Assembly (NCBI GenBank): GCA_003560175.1
Contig: PWIZ01000405.1
Span: 1-10,381, forward strand
DNA: 10,381 nucleotides
Source of the DNA: Halomonas sp.
Lineage (GTDB): Bacteria > Pseudomonadota > Gammaproteobacteria > Pseudomonadales > Halomonadaceae
Direction of reading: 5' to 3'
A program made the position numbers and the translations under genes. The first letter of the stretch is position 1, and every line of letters starts with the position of its first letter. The notes beneath the pieces were generated by a model. The model saw only the letters and a list, made by a program, of their open reading frames with translations, ran no database searches and was not told where the DNA came from. Positions 1 to 7,508 of the stretch are shown here, one piece after another.

Positions 1-45
1 ATCGGCACTCTCAGCAATCGCCGCGGCGAGTTCTGGCTTACGCAT
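1..45 (-). CDS. HU-family DNA-binding protein, N-terminal fragment
   Basis: Only the first 15 codons are in the window; the gene runs off the left edge. They read MRKPELAAAIAESAD, which matches the start of HU-type histone-like proteins, small dimeric proteins that bend and compact DNA in the nucleoid. The ATG (complement of 43-45) has a good Shine-Dalgarno, AGGAGA, at 51-56. In Pseudomonas an HU gene sits next to the rubredoxin reductase gene in the same orientation, which agrees with this placement. The call rests on a short stretch plus synteny, so the family is likely but the paralogue cannot be named. Confidence 0.75.
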   Translation of the reverse strand, partial: MRKPELAAAIAESAD

Positions 46-108
46 GTTGCTCTCCTGGTATTAGCAATCTACCCAGGCGCCTGTCGCCGGGGTCTTGTGG
101 TCGAGGAT

Positions 109-1269
109 CTAGCCTAGCAACTGCGGCGCAACCCGCGCCATTTCAACTTTCCGACGGACACAGGCCCCTGTCAACGCAAACCCGATCAAACGCCCGTCTT
201 CCGATTCCGCCAGGGCGGAGAAGTCGCCGGCCTCTCCCTCGATGCGCCAGCGTGCCGGAGGGCTTGCCGGCGGCAGGGCCACGACCGGCAGCAGCGGGAT
301 CTTGACCACCACCGGCCAGGGGCCATAAGTAACCGGGGTGGGCGTACCGGTGAGGGTCCGCGCCAGCGCCTTGGCACTGGCCTGCAGGGGCTGTACGTAC
401 ATGGCGTTCACGCCATCCACACAGGCCGCGTCGCCCAGGGCGTAAACGCCTGGCGCCGAGGTGGCTAGCCGGCGGTCGGTGTGGATGCCGGCGGCGCTGA
501 CCGCCAGGCCGGCCGCCTCCGCCAGAGCCGTGCGCGGCCGCAGGCCGGTAGCCACCAGCACCAGGTCGGCGTCGAGCCGACTGCCATCGTCCAGGACCAG
601 GCCCACGCTGGCACCGGCCGTTTCCAGCGCCGTCACCCCGACGCCCAGCGCCGTCAGCATGCCGGCCTCATCAAACGCCTCGCCTAGGGCGCGCCCCAGG
701 GGCTCCGGCAGCAGCCGCGGCAGCGGTGCCCTCTCGGGCGCCACCAGGCTCACCCGGTGTCCGCCGGCAAGCAGGTCATTGGCGAACTCGCAGCCCACCA
801 GGCCGGCGCCGACGATCGCCACCCGGCCCGGCCGGCCCAGCGCCGTCAGCGCACCGTGGAAGGCGCGATAGTCGTCCAGGTCGTTGATCGTGAAGACCCG
901 CTCGGCAATCGCCGCAGCCACCGGGAAGGGCACCGCCGGCGCCGCCCCTGTGGCGAGCACCAGCTCCCCCCAGGGCAGTCGCTCGGCGCCGATCTGCAGG
1001 GTGCGCGCCGCCGTGTCGATGGCCTCGATCCGAGTATGGGTGCGCACCACGGCGCCCAGTTCCTCTGCTACCCGCAGGGCGCTGCGAGCCGCCAGGCGAT
1101 CCGGCGGCAGGCGCTTGGCGAAACAGGTGGAGAGCAGCGGCTTCGCATAGTCGTCGCCGCCGTCGGCGGTGATCAGGGTGACGGGGCGTTCGGTATCGAT
1201 GGTGCGCAGGGCCCGCAGCAGGCCGAGGCCCGCCATGCCGGAGCCGATGATGGTCAGGGGAGCGCTCAT
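109..1269 (-). CDS. rubB: Rubredoxin reductase-like FAD/NAD(P)-dependent oxidoreductase
   Basis: A 386-residue pyridine nucleotide-disulfide oxidoreductase-fold flavoprotein, cytosolic. What is visible: an N-terminal FAD-binding GxGxxG (G9, G11, G14), an ATG motif near T107-G108, a second Rossmann GxGxxG for NAD(P)H (G154, G156, G159), and the C-terminal FAD motif GVYALGD at 274-280. Length and domain order fit rubredoxin-NAD(+) reductases, which pass electrons from NADH to rubredoxin. The position beside an HU gene and upstream of ubiC matches Pseudomonas rubB. The start ATG at 1269 has GAGGAG at 1274-1279, four bases upstream. No rubredoxin gene lies on either side within the window, unlike Pseudomonas, so the electron acceptor is not shown by context. 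A related ferredoxin or nitrite reductase-type NADH oxidoreductase remains possible. Confidence 0.8.
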   Translation of the reverse strand: MSAPLTIIGSGMAGLGLLRALRTIDTERPVTLITADGGDDYAKPLLSTCFAKRLPPDRLAARSALRVAEELGAVVRTHTRIEAIDTAARTLQIGAERLPWGELVLATGAAPAVPFPVAAAIAERVFTINDLDDYRAFHGALTALGRPGRVAIVGAGLVGCEFANDLLAGGHRVSLVAPERAPLPRLLPEPLGRALGEAFDEAGMLTALGVGVTALETAGASVGLVLDDGSRLDADLVLVATGLRPRTALAEAAGLAVSAAGIHTDRRLATSAPGVYALGDAACVDGVNAMYVQPLQASAKALARTLTGTPTPVTYGPWPVVVKIPLLPVVALPPASPPARWRIEGEAGDFSALAESEDGRLIGFALTGACVRRKVEMARVAPQLLG

Positions 1270-1303
1270 GGAACTCCTCGGTCAGGGTGGAGATGACACC
1301 GCA

Positions 1304-1312
1304 TGTTACACT
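1304..1312 (+). promoter_or_regulatory. Candidate extended -10 promoter for ubiC
   Basis: The sequence TGTTACACT has the extended -10 form TGn followed by TACACT (4 of 6 against TATAAT). No good -35 is seen upstream, as is allowed for extended -10 promoters. Transcription would start near 1319, about 25 bases before the GTG at 1344. The element lies in the 74-base gap shared with the divergent rubredoxin reductase gene. Predicted from sequence only. Confidence 0.4.
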
Positions 1313-1343
1313 ACCCGCCCCTGAATCGACGCGGAGCCCGACG

Positions 1344-1892
1344 GTGTCCGACCTGCCACCTGCCGATACCTGCGCCCCGGCGCACTGGACTCCCCTGGCC
1401 GCCGCCCGGCCCGCCATGAGCCCCGCCTGGCGCCGCTGGATCGGCTCTCGGGACTCTCTCACCCTGCGCCTCACCGAGGCCGGCGCCCCGCGCCCCTTTC
1501 GCGTCCAGCTGCTCGACCAGCGCCTCGGCACCCCGCGCCGTGACGAGGCCCGGGCGCTGGACATCGCCCAAGGCCAGCGCGCCTGGCTCCGCGAAGTGGC
1601 GCTCTGCCTGGGCGAGCGCCCCTGGGTGGTGGCGCGCTCGGTGGCGCCGCTGGCGGGCCTGCCCGAGCACGAGCTGGCACGCCTCGGCGAGCGCTCACTG
1701 GGTTCCTGGCTGTTTCGCCAACCGGATCTCGAGCGTGGCGAGATCGAGGCAACTACAGCTCCCGCCGGCTTTCACGACGCCCGCGGCCCCTGGGGACGCC
1801 GCTCGGTGTTTCGCCGCGGCGACTTCCGGGTGCTGGTGCAGGAGTGGTTCCTGGACGCCATGGCGGATGACCTCGGCCTGCCTTCGCGCTAG
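1344..1892 (+). CDS. ubiC: Chorismate lyase (chorismate--pyruvate lyase)
   Basis: A 182-residue cytosolic enzyme that splits chorismate into 4-hydroxybenzoate and pyruvate, the first committed step of ubiquinone synthesis. The pattern WLREVALC, then PWVVARSV (R98) and later VQEWFL (E167), matches the conserved core of UbiC; these two residues correspond by position to the Arg76 and Glu155 active-site residues of the E. coli enzyme. It is slightly longer than E. coli UbiC (165 residues). I chose the GTG at 1344 because GGAG at 1333-1336 sits seven bases upstream and the candidate promoter lies just before it. An in-frame GTG at 1287 would add 19 residues of non-conserved sequence and precede that promoter. 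The product feeds UbiA, encoded 32 bases downstream on the same strand, so the two form an operon. Confidence 0.9.
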   Translation: MSDLPPADTCAPAHWTPLAAARPAMSPAWRRWIGSRDSLTLRLTEAGAPRPFRVQLLDQRLGTPRRDEARALDIAQGQRAWLREVALCLGERPWVVARSVAPLAGLPEHELARLGERSLGSWLFRQPDLERGEIEATTAPAGFHDARGPWGRRSVFRRGDFRVLVQEWFLDAMADDLGLPSR

Positions 1893-1924
1893 GCTCTTCG
1901 CACGCCGACATTCATGAGGTAGAG

Positions 1925-2818
1925 ATGGACCGTTCCCTGATGCACCCCAAGGGACTCGCCCGGGTGCCCGACTTCCTGCAGCTGATGCGTCTGAACCGCC
2001 CCATCGGGACCTGGCTGCTGATGTGGCCGACCCTCTGGGCGCTATGGGTGGCCGCCGAGGGCATCCCCGGCCGCGACGTGCTGCTGATCTTCATCGCCGG
2101 GGTCTACCTGATGCGCGCCGCCGGCTGCGTGATCAACGACTACGCCGACCGCCACTTCGACGGCCACGTCAAACGCACCCGGAATCGTCCCCTGGCCACC
2201 GGTCGCATCAGCGAAGGCGAGGCCCAGGCGCTGTTCCTGATCCTGGTGATGGCCGCCTTCGTGCTGGTCTGGTTCACCAACCTGTTTACCGTGATGCTCT
2301 CCCTGGTGGGGGTGGTGCTGGCCTTCATCTACCCCTTCATGAAGCGCTACACCCACCTGCCACAGCTGTTTCTTGGCGCCGCCTTCTCCTGGGCGATCCC
2401 CATGGCCTTCGGCGCGGTGCTGGGTCAGGTGCCCATCGAGGCCTGGCTGCTGTTTGCCGCCAACATCGCCTGGACCATGGCCTATGACACCCAGTACGCC
2501 ATGGTCGACCGCGACGACGACCTCAAGATCGGCGTCAAGTCCACCGCGGTGCTGTTCGGTCGTGCCGATCGGCTGATGATCGGCCTGCTGCAGGGGCTCA
2601 CGCTGCTGTTGCTGGCCTGGGCGGGGCTGCGACTGGGGTTGGGCGGCTTCTTCTGGCTGGGCCTGGCGGCCATGGCGGCCACCTTCGTTCACCAGCAGTT
2701 CCTGATCCGCCACCGCGAGCGCGACCCCTGCTTCCAGGCCTTCCTCAACAACCACTGGTCGGGATTACTGGTATTCGCCGGCATCGCCCTCACCCTCTGG
2801 CCGGCCGCCGGGGCGTGA
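1925..2818 (+). CDS. ubiA: 4-hydroxybenzoate octaprenyltransferase
   Basis: A 297-residue integral inner-membrane prenyltransferase. It joins 4-hydroxybenzoate to a polyprenyl diphosphate, the second step of ubiquinone synthesis, and so uses the product of UbiC. Both Asp-rich metal and diphosphate motifs are present: NDYADRHFD at 71-79 with the following KRTRNRPL, and D188 to D199 ([12 protein letters not shown]). Eight or nine hydrophobic segments are spread over the length, for example around 28-44, 52-70, 102-120, 121-138, 146-168, 215-234, 238-255 and 278-292. Length equals the family norm. The ATG at 1925 has GAGG at 1916-1919. Isoprenoid chain length cannot be read from sequence here. 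Confidence 0.96.
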   Translation: MDRSLMHPKGLARVPDFLQLMRLNRPIGTWLLMWPTLWALWVAAEGIPGRDVLLIFIAGVYLMRAAGCVINDYADRHFDGHVKRTRNRPLATGRISEGEAQALFLILVMAAFVLVWFTNLFTVMLSLVGVVLAFIYPFMKRYTHLPQLFLGAAFSWAIPMAFGAVLGQVPIEAWLLFAANIAWTMAYDTQYAMVDRDDDLKIGVKSTAVLFGRADRLMIGLLQGLTLLLLAWAGLRLGLGGFFWLGLAAMAATFVHQQFLIRHRERDPCFQAFLNNHWSGLLVFAGIALTLWPAAGA

Positions 2819-2831
2819 CGAGCGGGCGGCA

Positions 2832-2849
2832 TTGTCATGCGAGTGTCAT
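2832..2849 (+). promoter_or_regulatory. Pho box upstream of phoB
   Basis: Two direct 7-base repeats, TTGTCAT (2832-2838) and GTGTCAT (2843-2849), are separated by GCGA, giving the 11-base period of the PhoB-binding Pho box (E. coli consensus CTGTCAT, four bases, CTGTCAT). TGTCAT is perfect in both halves. The hexamer expected ten bases downstream, TGAGAT at 2860-2865, is a poor -10 (3 of 6), as is tolerated at activator-dependent promoters. The site lies 50 bases before the phoB start, so phoB-phoR is very probably autoregulated. Confidence 0.85.
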
Positions 2850-2862
2850 ACTGACGTGGTGA

Positions 2863-2876
2863 GATCGTTATCGATC
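2863..2876 (+). repeat. Small inverted repeat in the phoB leader
   Basis: GATCG (2863-2867), a TTAT loop, then CGATC (2872-2876) form a perfect 5-base inverted repeat. It falls at or just after the expected transcription start downstream of the Pho box, ahead of the phoB ribosome binding site (GAGG at 2889-2892). It might be a weak hairpin or an operator half; it may also be chance. Confidence 0.3.
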
Positions 2877-2899
2877 CGTCACTGCTCCGAGGCTTCCGG

Positions 2900-3589
2900 A
2901 TGACTGCCAAGACCGTTTTGATCGTCGATGATGAGGCGCCGATCCGCGAGATGATCGCGGTAGCGCTGGAGATGGCCGACTACCGTGTTCTCGAGGCGGA
3001 CAATGCCCAGGCTGCCCACGCCATGATCGTCGACCACCAGCCCGACCTGGTGCTGCTCGACTGGATGATGCCCGGCACCAGTGGCATCGAGCTGGCCCGG
3101 CGCCTCAAGCGCGAACCGACCACCGCCGAGCTGCCGATTATCATGCTCACCGCCAAGGGGGAGGAGGATAACAAGATCCAGGGGCTCGAGGCCGGCGCCG
3201 ACGACTACATCACCAAACCCTTCTCGCCCCGCGAACTGGTCGCCCGCCTCAAGGCGGTACTGCGACGCGCCACGCCCCAGGGCATCGAGGACGCCGTGGA
3301 GGTGGACGGCCTGCTGCTCGACCCGGTGAGCCACCGGGTCAGTGCCAGCGGTAATGCCGTCGAGATGGGGCCCACCGAGTATCGCCTGCTGCAGTTCTTC
3401 ATGACCCACCAGGAACGTGCCTACACCCGCAGCCAACTGCTGGATCAGGTGTGGGGTGGCAATGTCTATGTAGAGGAGCGCACCGTGGACGTGCATATCC
3501 GTCGCCTCCGCAAGGCCCTGGGCGAGCGTCACCAGCATCTGGTACAGACGGTGCGTGGCACCGGCTACCGGTTCTCCGCCAAGGGTTGA
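2900..3589 (+). CDS. phoB: Phosphate regulon response regulator PhoB
   Basis: A 229-residue OmpR/PhoB-type transcription factor. The receiver domain (about 4-120) shows the acidic pair D10-D11, phospho-acceptor D54 in VLLDWMMPG, T84 and K106. The winged-helix DNA-binding domain (about 130-226) ends in the typical RTVDVHIRRLRKAL recognition helix (194-207) and the RGTGYRF wing (219-225). Length and numbering match E. coli PhoB (229 residues, D54). Phosphorylated by PhoR when phosphate is scarce, it binds Pho boxes and turns on phosphate uptake and scavenging genes. ATG at 2900 has GAGG seven bases upstream. phoR follows after a single base, so the pair is translated together; the Pho box upstream implies positive autoregulation. 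Confidence 0.97.
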   Translation: MTAKTVLIVDDEAPIREMIAVALEMADYRVLEADNAQAAHAMIVDHQPDLVLLDWMMPGTSGIELARRLKREPTTAELPIIMLTAKGEEDNKIQGLEAGADDYITKPFSPRELVARLKAVLRRATPQGIEDAVEVDGLLLDPVSHRVSASGNAVEMGPTEYRLLQFFMTHQERAYTRSQLLDQVWGGNVYVEERTVDVHIRRLRKALGERHQHLVQTVRGTGYRFSAKG

Positions 3590-3590
3590 C

Positions 3591-4907
3591 GTGAGCCTCT
3601 GGAAGCGGGAACTGTGGCGTTTCCTGCTGCTGGCCGGCAGCGGCCTGCTGGCAGGCGGGCTGCTGACCCATGCGTGGGCGGGTCTGGCTACAGGGCTAGC
3701 CGCCTGCCTCGCCTTTCATCTGCACCAGCTCTACCGCCTCCACCGCTGGCTAACCCTCACGCCCCAGGCCGAGCCTCCCGCCACCACGGGGGTGTGGGGC
3801 GAGCTGTTTGACCGCCTCTATCGCTACCAGAAGGGGCAGCGCCACACCCAGGAGCGGCTGCTGGGAATCATCAAGCGCATCCAGGAATCCTCCGAGGCGA
3901 TGCGCGATAGCGTGGTCATGCTCGACCACCACGGCGACATGGAGTGGTGGAACAGCGCCGCTGAACGCATGCTGGGACTGCACATCACCCACGACCGCGG
4001 CCACCACATTACCAATCTGCTGCGCGACCCTCGCTTCATCGACTACTTTCACGCCCGCGACTACCGGGAGCCGCTGACCCTGCGTTCACCCGTCGATGAG
4101 CAGATGGTGCTGCAGTTCCAGATCACCCTCTATGGTGACGACGAGCGGCTGCTGATGGCCCGCGATATCACGCGCCTGCACCGCCTCGAAGAGATGCGCC
4201 GCGACTTCGTGGCCAACGTCTCCCACGAGTTGCGCACCCCGCTCACCGTGCTGGCCGGCTACCTGGAGACCTACGCTACCTATGCCGACCAACTGCCGCC
4301 GCGCTTCGCCCAGGGGCTACCCCGGATGCAGGAGCAGACCAGCCGCATGCAGAGTCTGGTGAGCGACCTGCTGCTACTGTCGCGACTGGAAATCGATCGC
4401 GGTGGCGAGGACCATGTCCCCTTGGCGATGGCAACACTGCTGGAAGGCGTACGGCAAGACGCCGCCGCGCTCTCCGCCGGCCGCCACACCATCGAGGTAG
4501 AGCTGGTGGAGCCCAGGGCGCTGCTCGGCAGCGAACAGGAGATCCGCAGCGCCCTCTCCAACCTGGCCTTCAACGCGGTGCGCTACACCCCCGAGGGCAG
4601 CCGTATCGTACTGCGCTGGCTGCCTGGAAGCGACGGCGCCAGCCTGGAGGTCGAGGATAACGGCAAGGGCATCGACCCGATGCACCTGCCGCGGCTCACC
4701 GAGCGCTTCTATCGGGTCGACAAGGGGCGTAGCGCCGCCACCGGCGGCACCGGCCTGGGGCTGGCCATCGTCAAGCACGTGCTACTGCGCCACGACGCCC
4801 GCCTGGAGATCGACTCACACCCCGGCCGGGGAGCTCGCTTCCGCTGCCTCTTTCCTGCAGTGCGCCTGGTAAAGGCCGCCAGGGCTGGGGCCGCCGGCAC
4901 GGTCTGA
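3591..4907 (+). CDS. phoR: Phosphate regulon sensor histidine kinase PhoR
   Basis: A 438-residue inner-membrane histidine kinase, partner of PhoB. Two closely spaced hydrophobic segments at about 11-27 and 28-45 leave almost no periplasmic loop, as in E. coli PhoR, so it is expected to sense the state of the Pst/PhoU complex rather than phosphate itself. Then come a linker, a PAS domain (about 98-195), the dimerisation and phospho-acceptor helix with H212 in FVANVSHELRTPL, and an ATPase domain with N324/N328 (N box), DNGKGI at 356-361 (G1) and GGTGLG at 385-390 (G2). I chose GTG 3591, one base after the phoB stop, with AAGGG at 3582-3586. The alternative in-frame GTG at 3555 lies inside phoB and adds 12 atypical residues. 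The gene ends facing the copper chaperone gene 27 bases away, with no clear terminator in that gap. Confidence 0.96.
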   Translation: MSLWKRELWRFLLLAGSGLLAGGLLTHAWAGLATGLAACLAFHLHQLYRLHRWLTLTPQAEPPATTGVWGELFDRLYRYQKGQRHTQERLLGIIKRIQESSEAMRDSVVMLDHHGDMEWWNSAAERMLGLHITHDRGHHITNLLRDPRFIDYFHARDYREPLTLRSPVDEQMVLQFQITLYGDDERLLMARDITRLHRLEEMRRDFVANVSHELRTPLTVLAGYLETYATYADQLPPRFAQGLPRMQEQTSRMQSLVSDLLLLSRLEIDRGGEDHVPLAMATLLEGVRQDAAALSAGRHTIEVELVEPRALLGSEQEIRSALSNLAFNAVRYTPEGSRIVLRWLPGSDGASLEVEDNGKGIDPMHLPRLTERFYRVDKGRSAATGGTGLGLAIVKHVLLRHDARLEIDSHPGRGARFRCLFPAVRLVKAARAGAAGTV

Positions 4908-4934
4908 GCCGCGGGCCGTCTCGATCGGGTCATC

Positions 4935-5411
4935 TCAATAGTGCCCGTCGGCCGCTTCCCTACCCGCTTCGGCGCTCTGCACCCAGACCTCCACCTCGAC
5001 CTCCCCGCGCTCGGCAAACTCCAGGGTCATCGGGAAACGCTCCCCCAGGCGCAGCGGCGCCACCAGGTCCATCAGCATCAGGTAATACCCGCCCCCCGGA
5101 CGCATGGTCTGGGTGACGCCCGCCGGCACCTCGATGCGCTCGACGGGACGCATCTGCATCACGCCATCCTCCATCTTCATGTCGTGCAGCTCCACCGAAT
5201 CGCTGGCCGGGCTACGGGCTCCCACCAATACGGCGGGCGTGTCACCCTCCACGCGGATATCCACGTAGGCCGCGGCATGGGCCACGCCGGGCGGCGCCGG
5301 CGTGGCGAAGGGATGGACCAGAAGCAGGTCCTCCAGCACGTACTCATGGGCCAGGGCAGAGGCGGAAAAACTCAGCCCAGCGGCCAGCAGCAGGGAAACG
5401 GGCACTCGCAT
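4935..5411 (-). CDS. Periplasmic PCu(A)C-type copper chaperone with altered metal motif
   Basis: A 158-residue exported protein. Residues 1-21 form a Sec signal peptide with a likely cut at SALA/HEY. The mature part has the family pattern LVHPFATPAPPG (31-42) and the cupredoxin-like core. Known members bind Cu(I) through H(M)X10MX21HXM and deliver copper to cytochrome oxidase. Here H76, M87 and M112 are in place, but where the family reads Gly-Tyr-His-x-Met this protein reads Gly-Tyr-Tyr-Leu-Met (108-112), so the second His is Tyr110. Extra Met residues (M78, M80, M85, M114) could contribute to binding. Metal affinity is therefore uncertain. The start ATG at 5411 has GAGGA at 5421-5425, a longish nine-base spacing. 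It lies 57 bases downstream of cysZ on the same strand; no Pho link is known to me. Confidence 0.85.
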   Translation of the reverse strand: MRVPVSLLLAAGLSFSASALAHEYVLEDLLLVHPFATPAPPGVAHAAAYVDIRVEGDTPAVLVGARSPASDSVELHDMKMEDGVMQMRPVERIEVPAGVTQTMRPGGGYYLMLMDLVAPLRLGERFPMTLEFAERGEVEVEVWVQSAEAGREAADGHY

Positions 5412-5440
5412 GTTTCGTGGTCCTCGTCGGGATTTCCCTC

Positions 5441-5449
5441 AGCATAGCA
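5441..5449 (-). promoter_or_regulatory. Candidate extended -10 for the copper chaperone gene
   Basis: On the minus strand TGCTATGCT reads as TGn plus TATGCT (4 of 6 against TATAAT), about 30 bases before the chaperone start and inside its 57-base gap from cysZ. No recognisable -35 is present. It would allow the chaperone to be transcribed independently of the pst-phoU-cysZ transcript. Confidence 0.3.
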
Positions 5450-5468
5450 GGCGCGGCGCCGAGCACGG

Positions 5469-6200
5469 TTAACGCTGCACAGGGCCAACCAGGCCTTGAT
5501 AGTGGCGCTCCCACATCAGCACAGCGCCGGCCACAGCCCCGGGCAGGAGGAAGAGGTTGGCCAGCGGAACCCAGGTAATCAGGGTCACCAAGCCGCCATA
5601 GGAGAGAGTGGGCCACCAGCGTGCCGCGAGGCGCCACCGCATGTCGGCGAAGCTCACCTTATTGTTGTCCATGGGATAGTCCAGATAAGCGATGGCCATC
5701 ACCCAGGCCGAGAAGGCCAGCCACAGCAGGGGAGCGACAATGTTCACCCCGGGAACCCAGCTCACCAGGAAGAGCAGCAGTGCCCGAGGCACGATATAGC
5801 CCAGCTTGACCATCTCGCGGCCCAGGGCATCCAGGGCGGTCTTCAGCAGACCACGGTCGTCGAGGGGCGGCCGCCCGGTCACCACGAGCTCGACCTTCGC
5901 CGCCAGGAAGCCATAGAAAGGCGCGGCGATCAGGTGAGTCACCAGGGTGAAGGTGAAGAAGATGATCACCACCAGGCTGATCACGAACAGCGGCCAGATC
6001 AGCCACTCCAGCCAGGCCAGCCACCCGGGCACCAGCGCCATCCAGCCCTCCAGCCAACCGCCGAAGTTGGCCAGCACGATGCGCAGCATGGCGCCGTAGA
6101 CCAACAGGTTGACGACGATGGGCGCAAAGACATAGCGGCGCAGGCCCGGGGAGTAAACCAGGCGGGTGCCCCGGGCCAGGGCGGTCACGGCATCGAGCAT
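5469..6200 (-). CDS. cysZ: CysZ/EI24-family sulfate permease
   Basis: A 243-residue integral inner-membrane protein of the CysZ family, which in E. coli mediates sulfate uptake for cysteine synthesis (253 residues there). Visible: an N-terminal SPGLRRYVFAPIVVNLLVY block, hydrophobic segments near 24-45, 65-92, 137-172 and 200-230, and the family signature LDYPMDNNKVSF at 173-184. The start ATG at 6200 lies 13 bases after the phoU stop. The nearest Shine-Dalgarno-like sequence, AAGGAT, overlaps the end of phoU 16 bases away, too far for strong initiation, so translation may depend on coupling to phoU. The spacing suggests cotranscription with pst-phoU. Sulfate as substrate is taken from the family, not from the neighbours, which concern phosphate. 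Confidence 0.88.
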   Translation of the reverse strand: MLDAVTALARGTRLVYSPGLRRYVFAPIVVNLLVYGAMLRIVLANFGGWLEGWMALVPGWLAWLEWLIWPLFVISLVVIIFFTFTLVTHLIAAPFYGFLAAKVELVVTGRPPLDDRGLLKTALDALGREMVKLGYIVPRALLLFLVSWVPGVNIVAPLLWLAFSAWVMAIAYLDYPMDNNKVSFADMRWRLAARWWPTLSYGGLVTLITWVPLANLFLLPGAVAGAVLMWERHYQGLVGPVQR

Positions 6201-6213
6201 GGAGTATTCGTGG

Positions 6214-6942
6214 TCAATCCTTGCGGGTTATCGCCTGCTCGTCCAGATCCTCGGGGTCGGTGTGGCGGATATCGAGCCCCTTGACCAAGTAGACCACGTA
6301 CTCGGCCAGATTGTTGGCGTGGTCGCCGATGCGCTCCAGGGCGCGCAGGATCCACATGAGGCTGAGGATCGGCGAAATCGAGCGGGCATCCTCCATCATG
6401 AAGGTCATCAGCGAACGCATGGCGCTGCGGTATTCCTCGTCCACCTTTTCATCCTCATGAACCAGTTGCAGCGCCAGCTCGGTGTCGAAACGGGCGAAGG
6501 AGGTCAGCGCGTCACGCACCATACGGCGCACATGCTCGCTGATCATGCGTACCTCGACGAAGCCACGTGTGCCGTTGTCGCCCTTGATCAGATCGTCGGC
6601 GTTGCGGGCGATCTTGCTCGCCTCATCGCCGATACGCTCCAGGTCAGAGGCGGCACGGATCACTGCCAGCACCAGACGCAGATCGGAGGCCGCCGGCTGA
6701 CGTCGCGCCAGCACCTGGGTGCACTCCTCGTCGATCTTGATCTGCATGTCGTTGACAGCGCGGTCATTTTCCACCACCCGGCGGGCCAGCTCGGAGTCCC
6801 CTTCAAGCAGCGCCGCCACGGCCTCCTGGATCTGCTTCTCCACCAGGCCACCCATGGCCATCAGGTGCGTCTTGAGCTCCTCGAGCTCCTGGTTGAACTG
6901 CCGCGAAATATGGCGGCTGTGGATATCGCTGGTAATGTCCAT
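6214..6942 (-). CDS. phoU: Phosphate signalling protein PhoU
   Basis: A 242-residue cytosolic all-helical protein made of two PhoU repeats, the usual length (E. coli 241). Each repeat carries the conserved metal-binding signature: DLERIGDEASKIA at about 100-112 and ALERIGDHANNLAEY at about 201-215. PhoU connects the Pst importer to PhoR: with phosphate plentiful it keeps PhoR in the phosphatase state and restrains Pst transport. Start ATG at 6942 has GGAG at 6947-6950 and a second AGGAG just upstream. The frame stays open upstream to 7374, but that part is the wrong frame of pstB. It follows pstB by 50 bases and precedes cysZ by 13. If pstB is truly broken, reduced transcription or coupling into phoU could also follow. 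Confidence 0.97.
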   Translation of the reverse strand: MDITSDIHSRHISRQFNQELEELKTHLMAMGGLVEKQIQEAVAALLEGDSELARRVVENDRAVNDMQIKIDEECTQVLARRQPAASDLRLVLAVIRAASDLERIGDEASKIARNADDLIKGDNGTRGFVEVRMISEHVRRMVRDALTSFARFDTELALQLVHEDEKVDEEYRSAMRSLMTFMMEDARSISPILSLMWILRALERIGDHANNLAEYVVYLVKGLDIRHTDPEDLDEQAITRKD

Positions 6943-6973
6943 GGTGCTCCTCTCCTGGGAATGCGCCTGGGGC

Positions 6974-6989
6974 CGGGCTGGAGAGCCCG
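6974..6989. repeat. Hairpin-forming inverted repeat between pstB and phoU
   Basis: CGGGCT (6974-6979), a four-base loop, then AGCCCG (6984-6989) form a perfect 6-base GC-rich stem in the 50-base gap between pstB and phoU. On the minus-strand transcript no T-run follows, so it is not a classical terminator; it might mark an RNA processing or stability element within the operon mRNA, or set the phoU:pstB ratio. Confidence 0.4.
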
Positions 6990-7508
6990 CCGTCAGGCCA
7001 TGCGCCCGGTGATGTAGTTCTCGGTTCGCGCGAGGCGCGGGTTGGTGAACAGGGTGTCGGTGGTGCCGTACTCCACCAGCTCGCCCTCCTGCAGGAAGGC
7101 GGTGTAGTCGGAGACCCGGGCCGCCTGCTGCATGTTGTGGGTGACCAGCACCAGAGTCAGCTGCGATTTCAGGTTGCGGATCAGCTCCTCGATCTTCAGC
7201 GTCGAGATGGGGTCCAGCGCCGATGCTGGCTCGTCCAGCAGCAGCACCTCGGGGCGCACCGCCAGGGTTCGAGCGATCACCAGGCGCTGCTGCTGGCCGC
7301 CAGAGAGCGCCCAGGCCGAGCTCTTCAGACGGTCCTTCACCTCGTCCCAGAGTGCCGACGAACGCAGCGCCCACTCAACGATGTCGTCCAGCTGCCGCTT
7401 GCGAATCCCGCCCTGCAGCCGCAGCCCGAAGGCCACGTTGTCGTAGATCGACATCGGGAAGGGGTTGGGCGCCTGGAACACCATCCCCACCCGACGGCGC
7501 AGCTCCGC

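Noticed and set aside
74..83. Perfect palindrome CAGGCGCCTG upstream of the HU gene.
   Set aside because: Ten bases with no loop, no T-run and no second copy nearby; in DNA this GC-rich it is likely chance.
1287..1343. Upstream in-frame GTG start for ubiC, adding 19 residues.
   Set aside because: It would precede the likely promoter, the added residues are not family-like, and GTG 1344 has a better placed ribosome binding site.
4908..4934. Possible bidirectional terminator between the converging phoR and copper chaperone genes.
   Set aside because: I found no stem of useful length followed by a T-run in either direction.
6943..7374. Upstream extension of the phoU frame.
   Set aside because: It overlaps pstB in another frame and looks like frame-shadow sequence; ATG 6942 has a strong ribosome binding site and gives the normal PhoU length.
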